Made by a program: the position numbers and the translations under genes. Positions 43,206 to 51,484 of a stretch of 64,000 bases of DNA are shown here, one piece after another. The first letter of the stretch is position 1. Each line of letters starts with the position of its first letter. This DNA is from Bacteroidales bacterium (GTDB lineage Bacteria > Bacteroidota > Bacteroidia > Bacteroidales > UBA3824), in contig JAEERW010000012.1 in the NCBI GenBank assembly GCA_016286055.1, forward strand, positions 1 through 64,000. Reading direction: 5' to 3'. The notes below the pieces were generated by a model. The model saw only the letters and a program-made list of their open reading frames with translations. It was not told where the DNA came from and did not search any database.

Positions 43206-43526
43206 ATGCTATATTTCTCTGATTATAAAGAGCATAGCGATTGCAAGATAAATCCGTCGCTATTGTGGGAATACGAAACCGATGGTTTCGACTACGATGC
43301 TATGCGCAATATTGTGGTGCAGAGAGTATTGGAACGCGGATGGAAGGAAGACTATTATGCAATGTTCAATTTATACGGTTATAGGGCTGTACGTCAAACG
43401 ATTAAAGACATACCGTATATGAACGACAAAGATATGAATTTTGCCTGCCGCGTGTTTAATCTCAAAAAGGAGGATTTAAAATGTTACAAGAACAAACAAT
43501 CAAAGCCTCAACTTTGGAACTCCTAA
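43206..43526 (+). CDS. Putative antitoxin upstream of an AbiEii-type toxin
   Basis: A 106-aa protein of unknown fold, resembling DUF6922-type proteins that precede nucleotidyltransferase toxins in Bacteroidota (SLLWEYETDGFDYDAMRNIVVQRVLERG, given here in pieces: SLLWEYETDGFDYD, AMRNIVVQRVLERG). It overlaps the toxin gene by 46 bases. The toxin's Shine-Dalgarno (AAGGAGG, 43467-43474) is inside its coding sequence, so translation is coupled. Confidence 0.65.
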   Translation: MLYFSDYKEHSDCKINPSLLWEYETDGFDYDAMRNIVVQRVLERGWKEDYYAMFNLYGYRAVRQTIKDIPYMNDKDMNFACRVFNLKKEDLKCYKNKQSKPQLWNS

Positions 43527-44119
43527 AAAGGCTTATGGCGGACAGTGCGTTGAAAGATTTTTATCTTGTTGGCGGCACGGCACTTGCGTTGCAGATTGGG
43601 CATAGAATCAGCGTAGATTTAGATTTGTTTTCTACCAATGCTTTTGACAATGAACAAATGCGGGAGTATTTGGAGAGCGAATACGGATTCCGCACCGATT
43701 TTATGTCCCTCAATACGCTCAAAGGAGAAATTGACGATGTTAAAATTGACTGTATAATGCATAGATACAAATGGTTAGATACATTTACAGACAATGGGAT
43801 ACGGCTCGCAGGAATAAAAGACATTTGCGCAATGAAACTTAATTCAATAGCGGGGAACGGCACTCGAATCAAAGATTTCATTGATTTGGCGTATTTGTCG
43901 GAACATTATTCGCTTAGGCAAATGTTGAATTTTTTTCAAGAAAAATACGACGCCAACCCCGTAATGGTGCTCAAAGCCGTTACCTTTTTCGACGAAATCA
44001 ATTATAACGAGCCAATAAAACTCTGCAACATCAAGAAACTCAATTGGAAAAAAATTGAGAAACGTTTGTTGGAAATGTCAAAGTTTATGGACAAAAGATT
44101 TTCAGAAGCCCCGTTGTAG
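43481..44119 (+). CDS. AbiEii/AbiGii-family nucleotidyltransferase toxin
   Basis: A 212-aa toxin-type nucleotidyltransferase. Motif GGTALALQIGHRISVDLDLF (31-50) holds the GG-T/S-x and D-x-D catalytic residues (Asp46, Asp48). Family members (AbiEii, MenT) add nucleotides to tRNA acceptor stems or related targets and work in phage abortive infection. The ATG at 43481 is preceded by a strong Shine-Dalgarno, rare in this genome. Confidence 0.88.
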   Translation: MLQEQTIKASTLELLKRLMADSALKDFYLVGGTALALQIGHRISVDLDLFSTNAFDNEQMREYLESEYGFRTDFMSLNTLKGEIDDVKIDCIMHRYKWLDTFTDNGIRLAGIKDICAMKLNSIAGNGTRIKDFIDLAYLSEHYSLRQMLNFFQEKYDANPVMVLKAVTFFDEINYNEPIKLCNIKKLNWKKIEKRLLEMSKFMDKRFSEAPL

Positions 44120-44197
44120 GATAATTATTGATAGTATTTATTCATCCCTTTTGTGAATATGAATGTAATACAATTGCTATGTGTATGCTATATCATT

Positions 44198-44237
44198 AAA
44201 AAAACTCCACTACACAAGGTTGCACAGCGGAGTTTTT
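44198..44237. terminator. Bidirectional terminator after the AbiEii module
   Basis: AAAAACTCC (44200-44208) pairs with GGAGTTTTT (44229-44237) with a partly paired inner region. It serves both the toxin gene and the convergent 73-aa gene. Confidence 0.75.
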
Positions 44238-44256
44238 GATAACAACTATTGGATAA

Positions 44257-44478
44257 TTAATCCAACGCTCTGTAAGTAAAGTCGCCTTGATTACAACAGG
44301 CTTTCGTGTAGTCAAAACCATAAATACGCATATAGGCATCTTTGATTTCCGCAGCACCATTGTAAAATGGCGAGGCAGTGTTGACTTTTGTGGTAACGGT
44401 AACTCTCATTTCAGGAGAGAGTATAGTACCATTGGTGCGTTTAATACGCTTTGGAATTATTTCAAATATTCTTGACAT
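44257..44478 (-). CDS. Small conserved-looking protein of unknown function
   Basis: A 73-aa protein (SRIFEIIPKRIKRTNGTI, LSPEMRVTVTTKVNTASPF, IKDAYMRIYGFDYTKACC). It is compact and beta-rich, without signal or membrane segment. The text resembles short Bacteroidota proteins often found in mobile or phage-like regions, but I cannot name the family. It ends at a shared terminator; the gap to the next gene is 29 bases, so it may be the last gene of that transcript. Confidence 0.65.
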   Translation of the reverse strand: MSRIFEIIPKRIKRTNGTILSPEMRVTVTTKVNTASPFYNGAAEIKDAYMRIYGFDYTKACCNQGDFTYRALD

Positions 44479-44507
44479 TGTAATATATTTTAATAACCAT
44501 CACTATT

Positions 44508-45740
44508 TTAAAAGCCTAACGGACTTTGATAGTTAGTTCCGTTTTCTCTTTTTTCTGTTTCATATATACTTTTATCATCGCTATTATTTTTCCATTCTCT
44601 AAACTTGTACAAATAACCGCCCATTAGTGCAAGAGTTATTATGATAGTCCACCATGGCAATGGTGCGATGATTGTTATCATTATTGCTGTAAAAATTGCG
44701 AAAAATCCGTACTGAAATATTTTTGCTCCACCACCAAATAACCCTGTACAATAATACCATGTCAATGGAACGGTTAAAAACAGCCATCCCCAACCATTAC
44801 GAAATGCTAAATAATTATAACCCAATGTAATTACAGTAAACACAACCTTGATAATAATAGGTATATCTTCACTAAACGCCAAAACGTCTGATTGTTGCTT
44901 TAATAGACGTTCTTGTAAGTCTGATAATTGATTCACTAAATTGTTATCGTATGCTTTATTGTTTTTAATTTCGTTTAAATGCCGTGAATTACGTTCAATT
45001 TGTTGGAATAGATTAAAATAACTATTTGATAGTTTTACATATTTATTTACTTTCGCATGGTTCAACAATATTTGCGATTCTTGTATTTCTTGATTTAACC
45101 ATTTTAAATTCATTTCTGTTCGCTCTCTGGTAGCATCTTCGTTGATTTTTGCAATATACGAATAACATTCATTAAATATGGTATCTATTTGTGCTTTCAA
45201 TTTACTTAATGCATCTTTTTGCCAATCTGTATATTTATGGGACACAAGGTTGGCATTATAATCGTTGCAAAAGTCTTTATGCATTTTAATAAGTTGTTGA
45301 AAAGCATTATCTCTCTGATAACTCTTCGCTGATGCTTTTATGTTATCAATCTGAGGTGGAGTTATGGATATTATTTTTAACAATTTATCTCGTAGTTTTG
45401 CAAATTCCTCATTCTCTGCCTCGTCTTCTGATACGCCATTGTCTTCTGTGTTATCAGTAAAGAAAGCCGAAAAAATCTCTGTTAGTTTACCTTCATCGAA
45501 TCCCAAATTCGATGATATATGTGCAATTAACTCGTTAGCCTTATTAATATCGCATGTTTGAACTGCATTTAATATATGTGCGCCGTAGTTTTCGGCATAT
45601 ATCTGTTTTAAGATATTTTTGGCGTAAGGCATATCTTCAAATGCCTGATAGTCGTCTAATAGGTTTACGAACCTTGACTCTTTCAAGATTTCAATTCCGA
45701 AATCGTTGATTACTTTTTGTATTGCTACATCTAATTTCAT
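44508..45740 (-). CDS. Coiled-coil membrane protein of unknown function
   Basis: A 410-aa protein from the ATG at 45740. The N-terminal domain (KVINDFGIEILKESRFVNLLDD, about 8-60 in pieces; FEDMPYAKNIL) is a recurring Bacteroidota module with no known function. A long helical, coiled-coil region (115-300) follows, then three hydrophobic helices (about 305-395). An upstream in-frame start at 45812 falls inside an inverted repeat and is not used. Confidence 0.65.
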   Translation of the reverse strand: MKLDVAIQKVINDFGIEILKESRFVNLLDDYQAFEDMPYAKNILKQIYAENYGAHILNAVQTCDINKANELIAHISSNLGFDEGKLTEIFSAFFTDNTEDNGVSEDEAENEEFAKLRDKLLKIISITPPQIDNIKASAKSYQRDNAFQQLIKMHKDFCNDYNANLVSHKYTDWQKDALSKLKAQIDTIFNECYSYIAKINEDATRERTEMNLKWLNQEIQESQILLNHAKVNKYVKLSNSYFNLFQQIERNSRHLNEIKNNKAYDNNLVNQLSDLQERLLKQQSDVLAFSEDIPIIIKVVFTVITLGYNYLAFRNGWGWLFLTVPLTWYYCTGLFGGGAKIFQYGFFAIFTAIMITIIAPLPWWTIIITLALMGGYLYKFREWKNNSDDKSIYETEKRENGTNYQSPLGF

Positions 45741-45793
45741 TTCTTTAAATTTTAATGTTAGGATATTGAGTTTTTTTCTATTAGAATTGATAT

Positions 45794-45826
45794 GATTATT
45801 TGTCCATAACAAATAATCGTTATGGA
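45794..45826. promoter_or_regulatory. Two overlapping, mutually exclusive inverted repeats
   Basis: GATTATTTGT (45794-45803) pairs with ACAAATAATC (45809-45818), and TCCATAAC (45803-45810) pairs with GTTATGGA (45819-45826). The two stems share bases and cannot form at once. They lie 55-85 bases before the start at 45740 and may be an RNA switch or operator. Confidence 0.55.
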
Positions 45827-45929
45827 GATAAATGCTTAATAATTAGGTTAAAATATATTTTTCTCATACTATGCGCATTTTGAAGCCTTTGTTATCTGGT
45901 TTCAGGAGTACGGGCAATAGGCGGAGCAT

Positions 45930-46082
45930 AAAAAAGGCGTGGACTAACGACTTTATCCACACCTTAGGCTCCTGAGAATTGCCCGTTCTTACAGATAAGT
46001 CAAGCCCACGCTAATGCGCGAGCATTTACAGACTTATTCGTGTAAGAACATTTTACCATAAATTTTCTCAGGATTTAAGGTG
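45930..46082 (-). ncRNA. ssrS: Probable 6S RNA
   Basis: A rod-like RNA on the minus strand. The closing stem is CCTTA + TCCTGAGAA (46080-46065) with TTCTCAGGA + TAAGG (45978-45962). An internal bubble separates it from GTTCTTAC/GTAAGAAC and ATAAGTC/GACTTAT stems and an apical GCTCGCGC/GCGTGGGC stem with wobble pairs. That single long hairpin with a central bubble is the 6S plan (an open-promoter mimic that binds RNA polymerase). It ends in a terminator hairpin (GGTGTGGA/TCCACGCC, then six T, 45963-45930). The G-U wobbles pair only on the minus strand, which fixes the strand. Family call is by structure only. Confidence 0.65.
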
Positions 46083-46188
46083 TTTTCCGAATAAATAGCA
46101 AACGCTAAATTATTATCAATATGTTATTTATCTATTTTGCAACGGTTGCCCGATGCTTTTTCCCATTGTTTATGTTTTTAAGTTTTGG

Positions 46189-46219
46189 TAAAGGTACGAA
46201 TAGATTTTTATAATGTCAA
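46189..46219 (-). promoter_or_regulatory. Promoter before the 6S-like RNA
   Basis: Minus-strand TTG (46219-46217), a 20-base spacer and TACCTTTA (46196-46189). It would give a 5' extension of about 100 bases before the 6S closing stem, so either the RNA is processed or a nearer promoter is used. Confidence 0.5.
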
Positions 46220-46248
46220 GCGTGGAGAAAAGTTTTTTTGAGAAATTT

Positions 46249-46346
46249 TATAATTCCCCAAACTTGCCATTTTTAGCCAACTTTGGGGAATTATAGTGTT
46301 ATAATTCCCCAAAGTTTGTTTTTTTGGGCAACTTTGGGGAATTATA
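46249..46346. repeat. Pair of 47-bp palindromes
   Basis: Two units (46249-46295 and 46300-46346), each an imperfect palindrome with TATAATTCCCCAAA and TTTGGGGAATTATA arms. They lie between the 6S-like promoter and the EcsC-like gene terminator. No ATPase gene is adjacent. Confidence 0.85.
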
Positions 46347-46350
46347 AAAC

Positions 46351-46403
46351 AACGAAATCGGTCGCTAAGCCTCAATTTTTGATACTTAGCGACCGATTTC
46401 GTT
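46351..46403 (-). terminator. Long perfect hairpin after the EcsC-like gene
   Basis: AACGAAATCGGTCGCTAAG (46351-46369) pairs perfectly over 19 bp with CTTAGCGACCGATTTCGTT (46385-46403), 15-base loop. It is 41 bases past the EcsC-like stop. The T run is weak, so it may act as terminator, RNA stabiliser or binding site. Confidence 0.6.
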
Positions 46404-46443
46404 AAAATGATTATTAGTTAATATACTGATTTTAAAATAAATG

Positions 46444-47163
46444 CTAAAAATTCTCAATCGCCCCTTCCTCATTGTACTTAATGAGTTTTTGCTGCATTGC
46501 AAGGGCGGATTTTTTGAAGCCGGAGTAGGTGAGACCGCCGGAGATTAAGCCACCAAGAAGGGGAACCGCCTTGCCAAGGAGATTGGCCGCCGAACGTTTG
46601 GTGAGATTTTCGCCAAGCGAAGTAACTATCTTTTTGGCTACTTGAATGATAACGGTTTTCATAAGGTACTCGATAAATTCGCGTCCCGATTTTTTCCAAG
46701 CATTGTCGATAATGGTTTGCACCACCTTGTCGGTGTCGGAAACGCCAAGCATAAAGCCAAGACACAGAAGGACACTGCTCTGACGGTATTCGTCGTTGGT
46801 GTCGGCAAGTCCGTGAAAATTAACGCCGTATAGATAAGCCAACTTTTGCGACAGGGCAATGTAGTAGCCGAGATTTTGAGCAATGTCGGGAGCGGCAGCC
46901 ACAAGTCCCCACGGACCACCGGGCAATCCCGCAGCAAACGAGAGTGCCGATGTTTGCCAAAGATCGTTGGTGATAATCTTGTCGGCAATAAAGTTTATCT
47001 CGTTTATACCGAGTGCCTTAACGGGATTTGAGAGAAACAAAGCCTGCTGAGCCTCGCTCGCATTTTTTTTGTAGTTGAAGAGCACGTTGCGAAGAAACGC
47101 CTCGCGGTTGATACGGGTTTGCGGATTGTCTACCGCTTTGAGAATTATTGATTTTATATCCAT
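46444..47163 (-). CDS. EcsC-like protein
   Basis: A 239-aa protein resembling the EcsC family: LPGGPWGLVAAAPDIAQ and GYYIALSQKLAYLYG are typical. It has amphipathic and hydrophobic helices (about 85-125 and 190-225) and is probably membrane-associated. The role is unknown. The start at 47163 (MDIKSIIL) is preferred because a -7 box lies upstream near 47197 on the minus strand; the longer frame from 47262 would cross it. Confidence 0.6.
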   Translation of the reverse strand: MDIKSIILKAVDNPQTRINREAFLRNVLFNYKKNASEAQQALFLSNPVKALGINEINFIADKIITNDLWQTSALSFAAGLPGGPWGLVAAAPDIAQNLGYYIALSQKLAYLYGVNFHGLADTNDEYRQSSVLLCLGFMLGVSDTDKVVQTIIDNAWKKSGREFIEYLMKTVIIQVAKKIVTSLGENLTKRSAANLLGKAVPLLGGLISGGLTYSGFKKSALAMQQKLIKYNEEGAIENF

Positions 47164-47269
47164 AGTGCATAAAGTTTTATCGATAGTATAGTTGCAAATA
47201 TAATCAAAAAATGTACTGAGGAGGATGGATTTTTTTGATAATTTTGTGCCGTAATTGGGCAAAAATCAT

Positions 47270-47277
47270 TACATTTG
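47270..47277 (+). promoter_or_regulatory. -7 element of the AraC-type regulator gene
   Basis: TACATTTG, 22 bases before the ATG at 47299; divergent from the EcsC-like gene. Confidence 0.5.
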
Positions 47278-47298
47278 TAGGAAAGAAAAAGGGCAAAT

Positions 47299-48300
47299 AT
47301 GTTTAAATCTATTGTAAAATGCGGGGACGCTAACCCCGTTTCTATGGTAATGCCGTCGGCGGGAGATATCAAGGGCAATCCCGACACTATATTTTCTAAC
47401 GAAATGACTATCCGCGACGGCTGTGCATTATCCACAAGGGTGGCTATCCACAACCAAACTTTGGTGATGTACAATAGTTACTATGCCCGAAAGGCTTGCA
47501 CGATAGAAAACAGCCGCACCGACCAAAAGGCTCTGGTGTTTTCGGTGATAACAAGCGGCAAAACTTGCGAGGTTATCAACGGACAGCAAGTAGAGCACGG
47601 CGTAGGGTCGGTGAATATGGGCATAATGTCGCCCGAAAGCATCCACATAATGCACCTTGCCGAGGAGTGCAGGTTTGAGAAAATTAGCGTTATGATGTCG
47701 GAATGTGATTACCAAAAGTACAACGAAATGTATCCGGTAATTTTTTCAGGATGGGCTAAGTACTTTGCAGAAGCCAAGCCGTATGTTAGCGAGGTAGACG
47801 ATTCGGAGGGCAAAATTCTCGAAGCCGCCCGCGAACTGCAAAACTCAGTTTTTTCGCACTCTATTAATCCGCATTACGTTGAGGGATTGATTGTTGAGTG
47901 CATAGTTAATTCCTACTACCGACGTCACCACAAACCTCTGCCCGATAGTTACTCCGTATGCCGCAAGATTTTTAAAGCCAGAGATGTGCTCACCGAAAAT
48001 TTTCAAAACCCTCCTACCCTACGCGAACTTGCCGCATCTGTGGGCACCAACGAATGTACGCTCAAAAAGGTATTTAAACAGATGTTTTCGATAACGGTTT
48101 TCGACTATCTCAACGACCTGCGTATGAACAAGGCGGCACGTCTGCTTGCCGACGGCGACAGCGCAATCAACGACATTGCCCAAGATTTGGGATTTTCGTC
48201 GCAAAGCCATTTTACCACCTCGTTTCGCAAACGTTACGGCCTCACTCCCAAAGAGTTTCGCGAAGGCAAACGCGAACTTATCGACCTAAAAGAAAAATAA
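47299..48300 (+). CDS. AraC-family transcriptional regulator
   Basis: A 333-aa regulator. The C-terminal DNA-binding domain (about 225-325) has two helix-turn-helix units: TLRELAASVGTNECTLKKVF and INDIAQDLGFSSQSHFTTSF, ending in RYGLTPKEFR. The N-terminal 220 residues form an unrecognised ligand-binding domain. The target genes are unknown; it faces away from the sugar genes, and the nearest downstream gene is a small secreted protein with its own promoter. Confidence 0.93.
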   Translation: MFKSIVKCGDANPVSMVMPSAGDIKGNPDTIFSNEMTIRDGCALSTRVAIHNQTLVMYNSYYARKACTIENSRTDQKALVFSVITSGKTCEVINGQQVEHGVGSVNMGIMSPESIHIMHLAEECRFEKISVMMSECDYQKYNEMYPVIFSGWAKYFAEAKPYVSEVDDSEGKILEAARELQNSVFSHSINPHYVEGLIVECIVNSYYRRHHKPLPDSYSVCRKIFKARDVLTENFQNPPTLRELAASVGTNECTLKKVFKQMFSITVFDYLNDLRMNKAARLLADGDSAINDIAQDLGFSSQSHFTTSFRKRYGLTPKEFREGKRELIDLKEK

Positions 48301-48359
48301 AAAATAGATTTTTTAACCTTTTTTAAGAAATCACACAATAGCAATTATTTTTTTATAAC

Positions 48360-48367
48360 TACATTTG
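48360..48367 (+). promoter_or_regulatory. -7 element of the small secreted protein gene
   Basis: TACATTTG, 86 bases before the ATG. The leader contains a CAATGTG/CACATTG inverted pair (48367-48373 with 48411-48417). Confidence 0.5.
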
Positions 48368-48453
48368 CAATGTGGATAATAGGTTTTGTACGACACTGTC
48401 AACCATTTTTCACATTGTAATAAACATAATCTAATTAATTAAAATTAAAACAA

Positions 48454-48942
48454 ATGAAAAAACAATTATTACTTATTATCGGTTTATTGCTGTCATTCAG
48501 CACTATATCACAAGCACAAAAAATTGCATCTGGTGCACTTGAAAATCTTGTAGGCAAAAGCAAATTTCAAATAGTGTTTGATTATTCTGGAACAAAAATC
48601 GGCAAAACCGATAAGACTGTTGACGACTTGCTCGCCAGCAAATCAAACTTTGCCAAAGACAAAGAGAAAGAGGAACGCTTTTTTATTGGCTCTGTTGAAG
48701 ACGACACAAAAAGCCTTGCACAAGTAGCTAAAGACATTGAAAACCCCGATGCTATCATCACCATCGCATTAACTAGCATGAAAGACGATTTGGAAAAACC
48801 GCGTTTCAAAGCCATTATTGCTGACCCAAGCGGTTCTGAACTGGTTACTATCGAAGGTATTGAAGAAGAAGACTTCAATGATGCTGGACACACTTTTGGT
48901 GACTTTCTCCACAAACTGTTGAAAAAAGCAAATAAGAATTAG
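48454..48942 (+). CDS. Secreted protein of unknown function
   Basis: A 162-aa protein with a clear signal peptide (MKKQLLLIIGLLLSFSTISQAQ, cut about 22; shown here as MKKQLLLIIG plus LLLSFSTISQAQ). The mature part is charged and soluble (FQIVFDYSGTKIGKTD, EERFFIGSVEDD). I recognise no family. A terminator follows. Confidence 0.7.
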   Translation: MKKQLLLIIGLLLSFSTISQAQKIASGALENLVGKSKFQIVFDYSGTKIGKTDKTVDDLLASKSNFAKDKEKEERFFIGSVEDDTKSLAQVAKDIENPDAIITIALTSMKDDLEKPRFKAIIADPSGSELVTIEGIEEEDFNDAGHTFGDFLHKLLKKANKN

Positions 48943-48964
48943 TAAATTCCAAACATTAATACAT

Positions 48965-48998
48965 AAAAAAAGGGAGTTATTCAAACTCCCTTTTTTTA
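48965..48998. terminator. Bidirectional terminator
   Basis: AAAAAAGGGAGT pairs with ACTCCCTTTTTT around a short loop. It ends the secreted protein gene and, from the other side, the esterase-regulator-kdgK transcript. Confidence 0.88.
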
Positions 48999-49014
48999 TA
49001 TAAAAGCTAAATAC

Positions 49015-50049
49015 TTATCTACTAACCCTTCCTGATGCGTCGCCCGACATAAGTTTTTCAACTTCGGCAACGGATACGCGGTTGTAGTCGCCATAGATGG
49101 TATGTTTGAGGCACGATGCAGCAACGGCAAAGTTGAGGGCTTTTTGGTCGTCGCCGGTAAAGGTTTGAAGGCCATAGATTAAGCCGCCCATAAACGAATC
49201 GCCACCGCCTACACGGTCTACAATGTGAGTGATTTGGTATTCGGGTGATTTAAAGAGAGTTTTGCCATCGTAGAGCACGCCTGCCCAATTGTTGTGGTTG
49301 GCATTGATGCTGCTGCGGAGTGTGGTGATAACTTTCTTGGCGTTGGGGAAACGTTTCATAATCTGCTGCGACACCGAAAGATATGCCTCGGCAACAACCT
49401 TTCCGCCTTCGATATTAACACCTTCGGGCTTAATGAGGAGGGCTTTTTCGGCATCTTCCTCGTTGCCAAGGATAACGTCGCAATATTTAACGAGTTCGGG
49501 CATCACCTCGTCGGCGCGTTTGCCATATTTCCAAAGGTTTTTGCGATAGTTGAGGTCGCAAGAAACTGTTATGCCGAGTTCTTTTGCTACTTTGAGAGCC
49601 TCCAAGCAAACATCAGCTGCACCTTGCGAAATAGCCGGAGTAATGCCTGTCCAGTGAAACCAACCTGCGCCGTTGAAAACTTTTTTCCAATCTATCATTC
49701 CGGTTTTGATTTCCGAAACAGCCGAATGAGCACGGTCGTAAATCACCTTAGACGCACGGCTAACTGCACCAGTTTCAAGGAAATAGATACCGATACGGTC
49801 GCCACCGAAAATTACGTCGTTGGTGTCAACTCCAAAACCGCGAAGTTCGCGCAGGCACGCTGCTGCAATGTCGTTTTGGGGCAGACGGGTTACAAAACTA
49901 ACGGGAATACCGTAGTTGGCAAGGCTTACTGCCACGTTGGCCTCGCCGCCGCCGAATGTGGCGTTGAAACTGCTCGACTGCAAAAACCTCTCGTATCCGG
50001 GCGCAGCCAAGCGGAGCATTATCTCTCCAAATGTTACTGTCTTTTTCAT
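49015..50049 (-). CDS. kdgK: 2-keto-3-deoxygluconate kinase (PfkB family)
   Basis: A 344-aa sugar kinase. GGGEANVAVSLA (33-44) is the PfkB substrate/lid region and DRVGGGDSFMGG the anion hole and catalytic base block. It phosphorylates KDG to KDPG in hexuronate catabolism. The PfkB fold is certain; the KDG preference rests on overall likeness and on the nearby uxaC. The gene begins 5 bases after the stop of the AlbA_2 regulator. Confidence 0.87.
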   Translation of the reverse strand: MKKTVTFGEIMLRLAAPGYERFLQSSSFNATFGGGEANVAVSLANYGIPVSFVTRLPQNDIAAACLRELRGFGVDTNDVIFGGDRIGIYFLETGAVSRASKVIYDRAHSAVSEIKTGMIDWKKVFNGAGWFHWTGITPAISQGAADVCLEALKVAKELGITVSCDLNYRKNLWKYGKRADEVMPELVKYCDVILGNEEDAEKALLIKPEGVNIEGGKVVAEAYLSVSQQIMKRFPNAKKVITTLRSSINANHNNWAGVLYDGKTLFKSPEYQITHIVDRVGGGDSFMGGLIYGLQTFTGDDQKALNFAVAASCLKHTIYGDYNRVSVAEVEKLMSGDASGRVSR

Positions 50050-50054
50050 TATAA

Positions 50055-51473
50055 CTAATTCTTATCTAATGTTTTATTAATATACTGTTTTCCTTTTTCG
50101 GTAAGATAATATTTCTGTGTAGGACTCTTGGGCGAATCAGGCTGCGTCATTGCTATCAAACCCGAATGCAACGCAGGATTTAAGTAATCATATAAAAATG
50201 TAGGTCTATGAATTAAATCAAGACACAACATAATTTCACCCCTCGTCATTTTACCGTCAATTACACTAAGCAACCTTTTTACTTGTTCGGTTACTTGTTC
50301 GGTTACTTGTTCGGTTACTTGTTCGGTCTGACCACTTACTTGGTCACTAACTTGGTCTCTCGGTTTAACTTTCCAAGCCGTAACAACAACTCCGCCAGAC
50401 ATCTGCTTCCATTCAGGGGCAGGCAGTCCATAGTCGGCAAACATTTTCATAACGCGGCGGATACCTGAGCCATATTTTTCTATTTCGCCCATCTCTTTGA
50501 AAATGTCGGCAATCTGCTTATTTCTTGGCAATGAGCGGTAATTATTTGTCATTAAATCATTTACCGAAATCTCTTCGGGAAGGACTCCGGGGTTGAAAAA
50601 CTCAATACGGTCAGGAAATATCTTGACAATAGAATCGGCTGTGGAACGGTAATCGCGATGGACAATCATATTCAATACAATCTCGCGAATTGCGTCCAAA
50701 GGATAATCCCAGCGTTGAATGTTCTCAGTTTGGTAAGGGACTATCTCGATTGCCATATTGATATGCTTTTTTACATAATCCATCACATCGTCCACCTGCG
50801 ACACAAGGCAGTTTTTTAAACGCGAAGAATCCTTGATAATTATGCCGTCGGAATCCTGAAAAAATCCAAGTTCCACGGTTGTCATAATATCCTCGTGCGC
50901 CTTAAACAACAGATAGCCGCCAAAGGTGATGTTGTTGCCACTAAGGAAATCCTTTTTGCGCAAAAAATCTGACGGCGACTCATCGATGGTAATGCCGCGC
51001 CGACGCATTTTATCGATACAAAACTGAACTTTGGCAAAATCAAGGTCGCTGATTGTGTGCTCATTGTCGATATAAAAGTCCCAACTTGAATTTTTGGTGC
51101 GCAATATCGCATTTGAAATTTCTAACACCGTCATCAAATGGTTGCTGTTGGTCTGACGGACATAATAGCGGCCTTTTATGGAGACCGGCTTCACGGGATA
51201 CTCCTGAACCGACAAAACCACAATTTTTTTACCCTCGTGGTCAACAACTTCCACATCGGGGATTATCGACGGCTCGGTCTTCTGCTTAACATCGTTGAGC
51301 CATTTCTGAACAGTCTCTTTGCCCAACCTGACACCGCATACCGACCCGTCGTCGCCCATTCCTACATAAACATTGCCGCCCTTGGCATTGGCAAACGCTA
51401 CAAGGGCAACAATTACATCGTCGGAAAACGACTGCTTAAACTCAGTTTTAATATCCTCCTTTGTGGGCAGCAT
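50055..51473 (-). CDS. AlbA_2/Schlafen-like ATP-binding transcriptional regulator
   Basis: A 472-aa protein. It has an N-terminal AlbA_2 domain (about 5-120; EFKQSFSDDVIVALVAFANA in pieces, KGGNVYVGMGDDG), a HATPase_c_4-like region (REIVLNMIVHRDYRSTAD, GSGIRRVMKMF) and a C-terminal winged helix (about 405-470). A variable 4-residue VTEQ linker precedes the winged helix. It lies between the esterase gene and kdgK in one minus-strand unit and may regulate it. It is the intact paralogue of the broken gene at 16113-17519. Confidence 0.85.
   Translation of the reverse strand: MLPTKEDIKTEFKQSFSDDVIVALVAFANAKGGNVYVGMGDDGSVCGVRLGKETVQKWLNDVKQKTEPSIIPDVEVVDHEGKKIVVLSVQEYPVKPVSIKGRYYVRQTNSNHLMTVLEISNAILRTKNSSWDFYIDNEHTISDLDFAKVQFCIDKMRRRGITIDESPSDFLRKKDFLSGNNITFGGYLLFKAHEDIMTTVELGFFQDSDGIIIKDSSRLKNCLVSQVDDVMDYVKKHINMAIEIVPYQTENIQRWDYPLDAIREIVLNMIVHRDYRSTADSIVKIFPDRIEFFNPGVLPEEISVNDLMTNNYRSLPRNKQIADIFKEMGEIEKYGSGIRRVMKMFADYGLPAPEWKQMSGGVVVTAWKVKPRDQVSDQVSGQTEQVTEQVTEQVTEQVKRLLSVIDGKMTRGEIMLCLDLIHRPTFLYDYLNPALHSGLIAMTQPDSPKSPTQKYYLTEKGKQYINKTLDKN
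50281..50328 (-). repeat. 12-bp tandem repeat encoding the VTEQ linker
   Basis: Four copies of a 12-mer (acttgttcggtt on the plus strand) encode VTEQ on the minus strand, with more degenerate units (SDQV, SGQT) before it. Frame-neutral copy-number change would alter linker length. Confidence 0.9.
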
Positions 51474-51484
51474 CTACAAAACTA

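Noticed and set aside
45930-46082. tmRNA or RNase P RNA
   Set aside because: The tmRNA tag frame and CCA end, and the conserved RNase P P4 motifs, are absent; the shape is one long rod.
49294-50058. 254-aa plus-strand ORF
   Set aside because: Shadow of kdgK.
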